NCBI GenBank assembly: GCA_023439185.1
Contig: JAEXOR010000031.1
Span: 1 to 64,000 of the forward strand
Direction of reading: 5' to 3'
Length of the DNA stretch: 64,000 bases
Origin: Bacillota bacterium
Lineage (GTDB): Bacteria; Bacillota; Desulfotomaculia; Desulfotomaculales; Desulfallaceae
The translations under genes and the position numbers were made by a program. Under the pieces are notes generated by a model, which had not been told where the DNA came from, did no database searches, and saw only the letters and a list, made by a program, of their open reading frames with translations. Every line of letters begins with the position of its first letter. The stretch's first letter is position 1. This document shows, in pieces, positions 52,866 to 60,285 of the stretch.

Positions 52866-52879
52866 AGAACACGTGTTCT
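52866..52879 (-). promoter_or_regulatory. LexA (DinR) box in the radical SAM promoter
   Basis: AGAACACGTGTTCT contains GAAC-ACGT-GTTC, a perfect match to the Gram-positive SOS operator GAAC-RNRY-GTTC. It lies in the spacer between TTTACT and TACGAT, which would be the -35 and -10 boxes of a promoter about 35 bases before the gene. Confidence 0.85.
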
Positions 52880-52941
52880 AGTAAAGAGCTTTTGCCGGGC
52901 CGGCATTATCACCAATGGTTAATCGCCAGCCCCCGCCGGGA

Positions 52942-52992
52942 CTTCCACCCTATAGACAACGCCCGGCCTTATGCTATTGTTTATGGTGGAAG
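52942..52992. repeat. Hairpin repeat, copy A
   Basis: CTTCCACC and GGTGGAAG close a 51-base element. Its inner part (52962-52985) shares 24 bases, CCCGGCCTTATGCTATTG plus TTTATG, with copy B at 55661-55684. Both copies also carry CCTATAGAC upstream. The two copies bracket the 2.7-kb module graveyard. Confidence 0.65.
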
Positions 52993-53127
52993 ATAAAGGG
53001 CAGGTTTTAATTTTTCTTCATCACTTGTTTTTTTATAAAAGACCGGATTTCGGGAACATATCCGCTGTTTATATTAAAGAAGGGGGATAAAAGCAAAATC
53101 CATTTGTAATGCGAATAAAATCTTGAA

Positions 53128-53150
53128 CTGTAACACATGATATGTTACAG
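53128..53150. promoter_or_regulatory. Operator-like inverted repeat before the winged-helix gene
   Basis: CTGTAACA and TGTTACAG form a perfect 8-base inverted repeat with a 7-base centre, 33 bases before the preferred start codon. GTTACAG occurs again at 53164-53170, next to the ribosome site. This looks like autoregulation. Confidence 0.65.
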
Positions 53151-53182
53151 TGATTAAAATTTGCGTTACAGGAGATGCATGT

Positions 53183-54148
53183 ATGAAACAGGTGATGGAG
53201 GAACTGCTGCACATCCCATGTGAAGAAAAGGAATTTCCCGGCATAGATGCCCTCCCCTTGTTTTTGCGGGGGTCTTATCGTTTAAAGGTTCTTCACGTTG
53301 CGGATACAAGCTTTTTAACGGCTTCGCCAATAGAAAAGGTCAACCTTTCCTCTATGCGCAAGCATAGAAAACAACTGATGGAACTTGCAGGCATGAAGTG
53401 TGCATTCCGCTTTGAAGGAATATCTTCTTATACCAGGCAGAAAATGCTGGAGGAAGGAATCCCTTTTATATTAGAGGGAAAGGAGCTTTACCTGCCGTTT
53501 CTGGGTGTGGTGCTGAACAGCAACAGGAAAGAAAAGAATCCTCCTTCGAGGATTTCTTACCTCACCCAAAAAATGCTGCTGACTGTCCTTTATAAAGGGA
53601 TTACCAATTCTACCGTCACAAAGATGGCAAAAATTCTGGGAGTCAGCAAAATGTCGGTGACCCGTTGTTTCGATGAACTGGATGCTTTTCATCTGGGTCT
53701 TATCGAAAATAACGGAACGGCCGGCCGCTACTTCATATGGAACAAAACGAAAAGGGATCTTTGGGAGAGGGTTCGGCCAATCTTGCGCAACCCGGTTGAA
53801 AAAGAGTTTTTGCTGGACTGTACACCGCCATGTCCGCTGCCTATGAGTGGATTAACGGCAATCAGCCATTTTTCTATGTTAGCAGATAACTCCTATCCTA
53901 CCTATGCCATATCCAAGCAGGCCATTAGGGACCTGCATCTCGAAGACCTGCCGCAAGTACCGCAGGGAGAGCTTCCCGCGGCAGTCATACAGGTGATGGG
54001 ATACGCGTATCTTCACGAGGATGACACCAAGCTTGTAATTGATCCCCTTTCCGCAGTATTGTCACTTTCGCAGGAGGAAATGAACGATCCGCGCATTGAA
54101 GGTGCAGTGGAAGAAATTATGGAGGAATTTGTTTATGATCGGACTTGA
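53183..54148 (+). CDS. Winged-helix regulator paired with a nucleotidyltransferase
   Basis: About 321 residues. Residues about 125-190 form a winged helix with LYKGITNSTVTKMAKILGVS and KMSVTRCFDELDAF as the recognition helix. The flanking regions are not recognised. I chose the ATG at 53183, with AGGAG upstream; an earlier GTG at 53150 lies inside the operator repeat. The gene overlaps the nucleotidyltransferase by 14 bases. A regulator of this type joined to an AbiEii-like nucleotidyltransferase resembles a type IV toxin-antitoxin pair, with this protein as antitoxin. Confidence 0.65.
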   Translation: MKQVMEELLHIPCEEKEFPGIDALPLFLRGSYRLKVLHVADTSFLTASPIEKVNLSSMRKHRKQLMELAGMKCAFRFEGISSYTRQKMLEEGIPFILEGKELYLPFLGVVLNSNRKEKNPPSRISYLTQKMLLTVLYKGITNSTVTKMAKILGVSKMSVTRCFDELDAFHLGLIENNGTAGRYFIWNKTKRDLWERVRPILRNPVEKEFLLDCTPPCPLPMSGLTAISHFSMLADNSYPTYAISKQAIRDLHLEDLPQVPQGELPAAVIQVMGYAYLHEDDTKLVIDPLSAVLSLSQEEMNDPRIEGAVEEIMEEFVYDRT

Positions 54149-54887
54149 TGTGTTCAAGGAATACTTTAGGGACTATTCGGAGCAGTATGTTTTAATCGGC
54201 GGCGCCGCATGTGATATCATTTTCGAGGAGTTAGACACTGCGTTTCGTGCGACGAAAGATTTAGATATGGTACTGATCGTAGAAGCGCTTACTCCGGAGT
54301 TTGGCCGAAAGTTCTGGCAGTTTGTAAGGGACGGCGGCTACGAAAATCGGGCCAAGAGCAGCGGAATACCGCAGTTTTACCGCTTTGACAGGCCCAGGAT
54401 ACCCGGATTCCCTTATATGATTGAATTGTTCTCCATGGCGGAAGATACTCTTCTCGGAGAAGATGCGGGGCCCTGCATTCCCTTGCCTCTAGGTGATGAA
54501 ATTTCAAGCCTGTCAGCTATCCTGCTGAACAAGGACTATTATTCCATGCTGCTGAAAGGTAAAACGGTGCTTTCTGAAATTGCGGTATTGTCGCATACAT
54601 ATTTAATTCCTTTTAAGGCAAAAGCATGGTTGGACCTCCGTGAAAGGAAAGCCCAAGGGCAGCATATTGATGAAAAAGACATTCGCAAGCATAAAAACGA
54701 TATTTTGCGGCTAGCAACTCTTTTGACCCATACTGAACGATGCGAGTTGGCAGAACCAGTCCGCCGGGATATGTCTATCTTCATTGACAATTTGCGCCTG
54801 GACCCAATCAATCTCAAAACATTGAAAATCTCGGGCACGACTTTTGAGGATATTATAGCAGTATTGTCCCAGGTCTATTTGAAATAA
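54135..54887 (+). CDS. AbiEii/MNT-like nucleotidyltransferase
   Basis: About 250 residues. The active-site pattern is YVLIGGAACDIIFEE near 18, followed by R-A-T-K-D-L-D-M-V near 35, matching the G-G...R-x-T-x-D-x-D core of AbiEii-type nucleotidyltransferases. The expected third acidic residue may be in PYMIELFS near 90. ATG with GGAGG seven bases upstream. It looks intact, unlike the abiEii remnant 5 kb away. Substrate unknown; tRNA or protein targets are known for relatives. Confidence 0.72.
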   Translation: MIGLDVFKEYFRDYSEQYVLIGGAACDIIFEELDTAFRATKDLDMVLIVEALTPEFGRKFWQFVRDGGYENRAKSSGIPQFYRFDRPRIPGFPYMIELFSMAEDTLLGEDAGPCIPLPLGDEISSLSAILLNKDYYSMLLKGKTVLSEIAVLSHTYLIPFKAKAWLDLRERKAQGQHIDEKDIRKHKNDILRLATLLTHTERCELAEPVRRDMSIFIDNLRLDPINLKTLKISGTTFEDIIAVLSQVYLK

Positions 54888-54990
54888 GAGATTAGCGGCA
54901 TATAATACGGAAGGCCTTGCACCTAATCTCCGCTGGCAGAAAAGGTCTGCGTCAGCCGAAAAGCCATTGGGAAAGGAACCGAGGTAGGAA

Positions 54991-55187
54991 ATGAACTTAA
55001 ACAAACAAAACAGGGCCGACGTCAAAATTGGCGCCAGAGTAAATATCGTTCTCAAGTCCGACCAGCGCACCAGCAAGCTGGCATTGTGGTGAAACTGCTG
55101 ACAAAGAGCAACTTTCATCCGCATGGCATTAAGGTTATGCTGGAGGACGGACAGATAGGCCGGGTGCGGCAGATAATGGCAATGTAG
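54991..55187 (+). pseudogene. ywbE: ywbE-like gene with frameshift
   Basis: YwbE is a small conserved protein of unknown function, about 65 residues. Here the first frame gives MNLNKQNRADVKIGARVNIV and LKSDQRTSKLA, then hits TGA. A one-base shift restores the rest, including TKSNFHPHGIKVMLEDGQIG and the natural stop. Both halves are close to the family, so the frameshift (near 55080) is recent or a sequencing error. Confidence 0.8.
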
Positions 55188-55252
55188 GCATATATGTCGT
55201 CCAAATCGCGGTATGCATAGGGCAGCAATTTTACAATGTATTCATCTTCCAA
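55178..55252 (-). pseudogene. RelE/ParE-type toxin, N-terminal fragment
   Basis: About 25 codons read EDEYIVKLLPYAYRDLDDIY, the typical start of RelE/ParE toxins. The similarity then stops at the junction with the ywbE remnant. It follows the Phd-type antitoxin fragment with a short overlap, the normal order of such operons. Confidence 0.65.
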
Positions 55253-55428
55253 AATGCTTCCTCTTTAATTTCGATAGAGCTTCCCTTGCATCAACAAGCC
55301 GATTACAAAAAGTATACTCGGCCTCAGCTTCCGCGATAGCGGCGTCGAGTTCACGGCCTTCCAGTATGGCATCGAAGGTTTCGATGCTCATAACAACTAA
55401 ATCGCCATAGCCGTTTTTCGTTATGAAT
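55242..55428 (-). pseudogene. Phd/YefM-type antitoxin, C-terminal fragment
   Basis: From FITKNGYGDLVVMSIETF onward this is a good Phd/YefM C-terminal half with a helical tail ending KRKHFGR. The codon just before the first phenylalanine is a TGA, and the N-terminal DNA-binding part is missing. With the RelE fragment it is a toxin-antitoxin module cut at both ends. Confidence 0.7.
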
Positions 55429-55618
55429 CACAAAACAATTTTTTGTAAAATAGTTTTGCGGATATAAACCAAAAAACCTTTCGACATAATAATGTTTTGC
55501 GGATTTGTTATTGTTTCAAATTCGACAACTAACGATTCGAAATGCGGTCGTCACATTTCTGATGGTTTAGTAGATGGTATCCCAACCTATAGACGATGCC
55601 CATGCCGGGCGTACTGGA

Positions 55619-55652
55619 GAAAAGCCTGCCCCCGTAAGAAAGGGCAGGCTTT
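55619..55652 (-). terminator. Terminator of the SLH protein gene
   Basis: AAAAGCCTGCCC and GGGCAGGCTTTT form a perfect stem with a 10-base loop, followed by TTTTCTCC on the minus strand. It lies about 80 bases past the SLH stop. Between 55430 and 55619 I see no gene. Confidence 0.75.
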
Positions 55653-55660
55653 TCGTGACT

Positions 55661-55684
55661 CCCGGCCTTATGCTATTGTTTATG
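55661..55684. repeat. Hairpin repeat, copy B (core)
   Basis: The 24-base core is identical to 52962-52985. The shared CCTATAGAC segment lies about 65 bases to the left here because the terminator sequence is inserted between the two shared parts. Confidence 0.65.
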
Positions 55685-55733
55685 TTTCCTCCCTCTTATA
55701 GCCTCAACTTTTGTTTTGGCAGGCAGCAAAGAG

Positions 55734-58700
55734 TTACTTTGACAGCAGGCTATAGAGCACCTGGCCCATTTCGGCTCTGGTAGTGGTACTTGCCGGAGAA
55801 AGCTTTCCGCCGCTGCCGCTGATGGTCCCTGTTTCGGTCATCAGTTTCATGGCTTCCTTTGCCCAGGATGCGATCTGTTCCGCATCGCTAAAGCTAGACA
55901 ACGGTTTTCCTGTATCGCCTTTTGGCAGTTCATTGATTACCTTTAATGCATTGTAAAGCAGGGTAAACATTTCCTGACGGGTAATCTCCTTACCCGGTGC
56001 AAATATGTTATTGCCTACGCCCCTGGATATGCCCAATCTCTTGGCTGCGGCCAGGTGGCCCGTATACCAGGTGCTGCCCGCGTCCGCAAAGTTATCTGTT
56101 GGGTTTACATCAGGAGCGATGCCGTAAGCTCTCATCATCATCACCAGGAATTCTCCACGGGTTAGTTTTGCATCAGGCCTGTAATTGCCGCCTCCCGTAC
56201 CCGCAGCGATGCCTCTTGCCGCGATAAAGCCCACTGCCTTACTGTACCACGCGTTTGCCGCCACATCATTGAAGCTCACTTTATTGTACCCTATGGCATA
56301 CAGTGAGAAGTGGTTTGTCTTGAAGCTCACTGTGCCGGTTTCCGGGTCATAGATGCAATTGCTTACGATTTCCAGATTGCCTTCCGCGTTAATGTAGTAG
56401 ATAACGATAGCATCTGTATCCTCACCGTCTTTAGGCGTGTAAGGTATGGCTACCGATACGCTGCCTCCGAACTCTGAAATCGTCTTATCGCCGCTGGTGA
56501 CGCTGAAATTGAACACAGGACGATCTCCCACAGCCTGTTGTGCTTCGGCTGAAAGGGTGGAGACTTCTACTTTTGATACTGTTATCTTCACATCCTCTGA
56601 CGTTTGATCGGATATGGCGGAGAGGGCATTTGCATCAAAGGTAATGGCAGCAATCGGCGTGGATGCCGTAAGTGCATCCGTGTTGCCGTCCGCGGCCAGG
56701 TCTATGGCTTCTTTTGGGATGATGGTTTCTACGCTTGTGACATCCGCCGGGGCTTCTACCTTGATCTCAACAACAGCTGCCGTACCGCCTCCTTGCCTCC
56801 CGGCTTCCGCCAATGCCTGGCTGATAGCATCGCTTATCTGTTCCCGGGTAACGGCCGCGGTTGCTTTGCCGTTATCATCAACAGTGGCTGTAGTGGTTGT
56901 CGTGGCAGTCGCCGTATTTCCTGTTGTTTCTGTTTTCGGTGCTTCTTCTTTGGGCGGTTCTGCCGGTGGAGTAGTTGGCGTACTGCCGCCACCTCCGCCG
57001 CTTGGCGCTGCGTTGACGGTCACGCTGATGCTGACATTCAGGGCAATGCTGCTAGGATTTATCACTCCGGCGGGCAGGGTGACTGTGCCTCCCACCGCAA
57101 AGGTCTGTTCGGCGGTATCACCGGGGTTATAGGAGCTGGAAGCTACATCCCAGGTCACATCGGCCTGGACGTTTCCGTCGTCGGTAACCAAGGTTACTTT
57201 AGTCGGCAGGCCCAGGGCCGCCGCTGTTTTCTCCGTGCCGTTGGCTACGCCGGTGACAGCGCCGGGCGCTGTGATGCTCACAAAGGTCTTATCTGTGCTT
57301 ACGAGCGCCTTGTAGACTGCCACGGTCATCGGTGAGCCGGAGATCGTGTAGCCTGCCGGTGCCGATACCGCCACCGATACATTCCCCTGGGTGGTTACTG
57401 AATCCAGAGCGATGGACCAGCTTGTTCCAGAGCCCGTCAAAGCTCCCTTGGTCACTTCACCGGTTCCGTCGGTGATGGTTATATTCTCCCCTGTCAGTCC
57501 GGCAATGGCTGGAGAGAAGGTAAGGTCAATCTTCGTGGATGTCGTTGTATCGGCCACACCGTCTGCAACTGCCATCTGCAATGTGACTTGCGCCTGCGGG
57601 GTTGCGGTCATAGACGCTTCTTCACCACCGCCCTCGCTGTTGACCGCCCGTACCTTGAAGGTGTAGCTCTGGCCGTTGGTCAGGCTGGTGAAGAGATGGT
57701 CCGTATCGCTGTCCGCGCCCGTCCATGTGGAGCCGCCGTCGCTGGAGACCTCATAGCCGGTGATCTCGGCGCCGCCGTCGTTCTCGGGAGGCGTCCAACT
57801 CAGCGTCACCTGCCCATTGCCGGGCGTTGCGCTCAGATTCTGCGGTGCAGTGGGGACGGTGTGATTTATCGGCGCATCCTCCCAAATGGCGTACAGAACC
57901 AGATTTTCTTCCGGCATGGTCACGATTTCTTCCGGCTGGTAGCCCGTACCAGTGCCGCCCGTCGCGGTGTTCCACTCTTTGAATTGCTTGCTGGCAGGTG
58001 CGCCGAACATGTTCTGAGCGGCCAAGAAGGTTTCATTTTCGGCCTTATATGTTTGGGCGGGGGCAGTACCCGTACCGCCGTTGGCGTTATAGTCAAAATA
58101 GTGATAATAGATGATTTCGGAGTCTGAACCAACGGTAGCTGTTGGCCCGTCGCCGCCCAGAAAAATATTGCTGTTACCCCCGAAAATTGTGACTTCGGGG
58201 TATACATGGACGACAGCCGCTCCAATGACATCACCGCCCACGTTGTTAGGAAAATAAGTTGCTCCAGGATTCCATAGATGATGTGCTGTTTTCCCTCCCG
58301 CAAAAACCGCCGCGGAAGCCTCTCCGGTATTATTGATCCGGCCACTCCGCAAGTGGATTGTTACGGTTCTTGTACTAACCAGCGATCCCGCACCGTAAAT
58401 GTTTTTTCCTACGGCGGCGTTATCTTTCAGCGTAATGGCGACATCGCCATCTTCCAAGACAGCGGGTAAATTGATGCTCAGGCTCTGTTGGGCACGGCCG
58501 CCAATCAAATCGCCTTGAATGATTGCCTCGTCGCCTGCGGTAATCTCAATTTGACCTGCCACAGAGCCTACGTCGCCGCCATAGACATTGCCTACAATAG
58601 CATCTCCGCCAATGTCGATACTGACGTTATTTGATGTGCTGTCTTCATACACTCCTCCTCCGGAAATGAACCGCTCGCAGAAGCCCCCCGTCATTGTTAT

Positions 58701-59675
58701 GGTGGTTGACCCTGTTACTTCACCATATTGCGCGCCTCCAAAAACTCTGTCGAGGGTGCCGCCGCTGATGGTGATAGTGCTATTGACTACACTTGTATAT
58801 TTGATATCGCCAGCGCCGCCGCCAAATACGCAATCAGCGATATTGCCCCCCGAAATGTTTATGTTTGTATTTTCTACATCTCCCTGGGCTCCGCCCCCAA
58901 ACACAACAAAAAATTGACCGCCTTCTATGGTCACATTGCTGGTCGTTACGCTTCCGTAGTTTCCTCCGCCAAAGAGGCTCTTAAAATAATCGGCATCAGC
59001 ATCTTTGATGGTGATATTTGTGCTGCCGACAGTGCCGTAACCGCTGCCGCCAAAGACGGTTTCGGTAAACGTACCGTTCTCAATGGTCAGGGTTGCCGTA
59101 CCTGCAACATTGCCATTCCATCCGCCGCCATATACCCATTTGAATGTTCCTCCCTTTATGGTAACATCCGTGTCTGCAACTGTGCCGGAATCGTTGCCGC
59201 CAAAGACGGTTTCGTTAAACGTCCCGTTCTCAATGGTCAGGTTTGCCGTGCCTGTAATATCGCCATTCCATCCGCCGCCATATACCCATTTGAATGTTCC
59301 TCCCTGTATGGTCAGGTTGGTGTTGCCGGTAACGGTTCCCTCCCGACTGCCTCCATAGACCGTATTGTTGAATGTGCCGCTTATTATGGTGAGCGAAGTA
59401 TCGCCCGTATGGTCGCCGTTTGCCCAGCCGCCGTAAATGAACATATTGCTTATGTTTGTGAAAATCGGGGAAGCAAACGCTGTGTCGGTGGCAAGATACA
59501 TATTGGTGGTTCCATACACCTCTTTGATGACGGCCGGCGTACCGTTGGCATAAATACATGTGCCGTCGGTGGTGGGGTCGGCTGCTGAATTCGCCAGCGC
59601 CGCAGCGGGCAGCAGGCACATCACCATGTAAAGCGCCAGCAGCAGGCTCCCCGCTTTTTTCCATGCTCGTTTCAT
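55734..59675 (-). CDS. Large secreted surface protein with SLH domains
   Basis: A 1313-residue protein. Signal peptide 1-28 ends in AALANS. Residues about 75-400 are repeats of the form GGTFKWVYGGGWNG...LTIENGTF, probably a beta-helix stalk. About 520-600 is an InlB/Flg_new-type repeat (FDYNANGGTGTAPAQTYKAE). About 607-695 is fibronectin type III (PTAPQNLSATPGNGQVTLSW). Ig-like modules follow, then a proline/threonine linker near 900 and a domain near 930-1130. Three SLH repeats close the protein (1133-1313: FNDVAANAWYSKAVGFIAA and two more) and would bind pyruvylated cell-wall polymer. It is probably an adhesin or S-layer-associated protein. Its upstream region faces a MalT-type regulator. 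Confidence 0.9.
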   Translation of the reverse strand: MKRAWKKAGSLLLALYMVMCLLPAAALANSAADPTTDGTCIYANGTPAVIKEVYGTTNMYLATDTAFASPIFTNISNMFIYGGWANGDHTGDTSLTIISGTFNNTVYGGSREGTVTGNTNLTIQGGTFKWVYGGGWNGDITGTANLTIENGTFNETVFGGNDSGTVADTDVTIKGGTFKWVYGGGWNGNVAGTATLTIENGTFTETVFGGSGYGTVGSTNITIKDADADYFKSLFGGGNYGSVTTSNVTIEGGQFFVVFGGGAQGDVENTNINISGGNIADCVFGGGAGDIKYTSVVNSTITISGGTLDRVFGGAQYGEVTGSTTITMTGGFCERFISGGGVYEDSTSNNVSIDIGGDAIVGNVYGGDVGSVAGQIEITAGDEAIIQGDLIGGRAQQSLSINLPAVLEDGDVAITLKDNAAVGKNIYGAGSLVSTRTVTIHLRSGRINNTGEASAAVFAGGKTAHHLWNPGATYFPNNVGGDVIGAAVVHVYPEVTIFGGNSNIFLGGDGPTATVGSDSEIIYYHYFDYNANGGTGTAPAQTYKAENETFLAAQNMFGAPASKQFKEWNTATGGTGTGYQPEEIVTMPEENLVLYAIWEDAPINHTVPTAPQNLSATPGNGQVTLSWTPPENDGGAEITGYEVSSDGGSTWTGADSDTDHLFTSLTNGQSYTFKVRAVNSEGGGEEASMTATPQAQVTLQMAVADGVADTTTSTKIDLTFSPAIAGLTGENITITDGTGEVTKGALTGSGTSWSIALDSVTTQGNVSVAVSAPAGYTISGSPMTVAVYKALVSTDKTFVSITAPGAVTGVANGTEKTAAALGLPTKVTLVTDDGNVQADVTWDVASSSYNPGDTAEQTFAVGGTVTLPAGVINPSSIALNVSISVTVNAAPSGGGGGSTPTTPPAEPPKEEAPKTETTGNTATATTTTTATVDDNGKATAAVTREQISDAISQALAEAGRQGGGTAAVVEIKVEAPADVTSVETIIPKEAIDLAADGNTDALTASTPIAAITFDANALSAISDQTSEDVKITVSKVEVSTLSAEAQQAVGDRPVFNFSVTSGDKTISEFGGSVSVAIPYTPKDGEDTDAIVIYYINAEGNLEIVSNCIYDPETGTVSFKTNHFSLYAIGYNKVSFNDVAANAWYSKAVGFIAARGIAAGTGGGNYRPDAKLTRGEFLVMMMRAYGIAPDVNPTDNFADAGSTWYTGHLAAAKRLGISRGVGNNIFAPGKEITRQEMFTLLYNALKVINELPKGDTGKPLSSFSDAEQIASWAKEAMKLMTETGTISGSGGKLSPASTTTRAEMGQVLYSLLSK

Positions 59676-59745
59676 TTGAATTGATTCCTCCTGACTAAAA
59701 TGTTCAACAGGTATCCTCCTCCTGTTATCAAAACCTGTTTAATTT

Positions 59746-60110
59746 TCATTGTGGTTCTTTCCGAGTCTTTGCCGTCTCGTGTTTCTTGGAGCCATCCCGT
59801 GTCATCATTACTTTATAATAGAAAGTATTTGAGCCGTCCGAAGACACGACCTTAATGTAGACATGGGCTCCGTGGTAGCTCTTACCCCCATCCGGCCATA
59901 CTTCATAAGGAATTTCTACACTGTCTGTCTCCCGATGGCGGCCGGCACCATTCTCACATTGCGGTGGTGCACGGTAAAAATGTTGCCTTCCCCATCCACA
60001 GCCATATCACAAACGGTGCCTATGGGAGCGGCGGCGACAGGGATATCACTGGGCTGCGGGTAAATGACCACTTGACTTGTTTCTTCATTTTCTGTCCCCC
60101 CCTTATAGTC
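59746..60110 (-). pseudogene. Decayed surface-protein fragment
   Basis: Two frames in series look protein-like. The 5' one reads ENEETSQVVIYPQPSD and VCDMAVDGEGNIFTVHHRNV and ends in TAG. The next, shifted by one base, reads VEIPYEVWPDGGKSYHGAHV then YIKVVSSDGSNTFYYKVMMT, with a basic tail and TGA. The second segment resembles beta-sandwich modules of surface proteins. No start codon with a ribosome site is found. It fills most of the 610-base gap before the SLH gene. Confidence 0.5.
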
Positions 60111-60187
60111 TGGTTTTTCGATATCATTCTAAGGACAATATGCCGCTTATGTAGTTTATCAGTGTAATTTGCAGCAAACAATTACAC

Positions 60188-60229
60188 CGGTGTGAGGATT
60201 TTTTAAATAATTTTTTTGACGGTGTGAGG
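60188..60229 (+). promoter_or_regulatory. Direct repeats upstream of the LAL regulator gene
   Basis: CGGTGTGAGG occurs twice, at 60188-60197 and 60220-60229, 32 bases apart (three DNA turns). The first is part of the palindrome ACACCGGTGT. The second overlaps the start of the promoter spacer. They fit tandem activator sites of MalT-type regulators. Confidence 0.55.
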
Positions 60230-60244
60230 GTTTATTGATACAAT
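60216..60244 (+). promoter_or_regulatory. Sigma-A type promoter of the LAL regulator gene
   Basis: TTGACG and TACAAT are separated by 17 bases, about 42 bases before the ATG. Confidence 0.7.
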
Positions 60245-60285
60245 AAACATGTACGAGTACGAGGAAAATCAGAGGGGTTTAATTT

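Noticed and set aside
59080..59320. Regularly spaced DNA repeats, possible CRISPR
   Set aside because: The repeats keep the reading frame of the SLH protein and have no unique spacers of equal length; they encode the stalk. No CRISPR array or cas gene was found in the window.
58728..59588. 286-codon plus-strand frame
   Set aside because: Antisense to the repeat region of the SLH gene; its repeats mirror the coding repeats.
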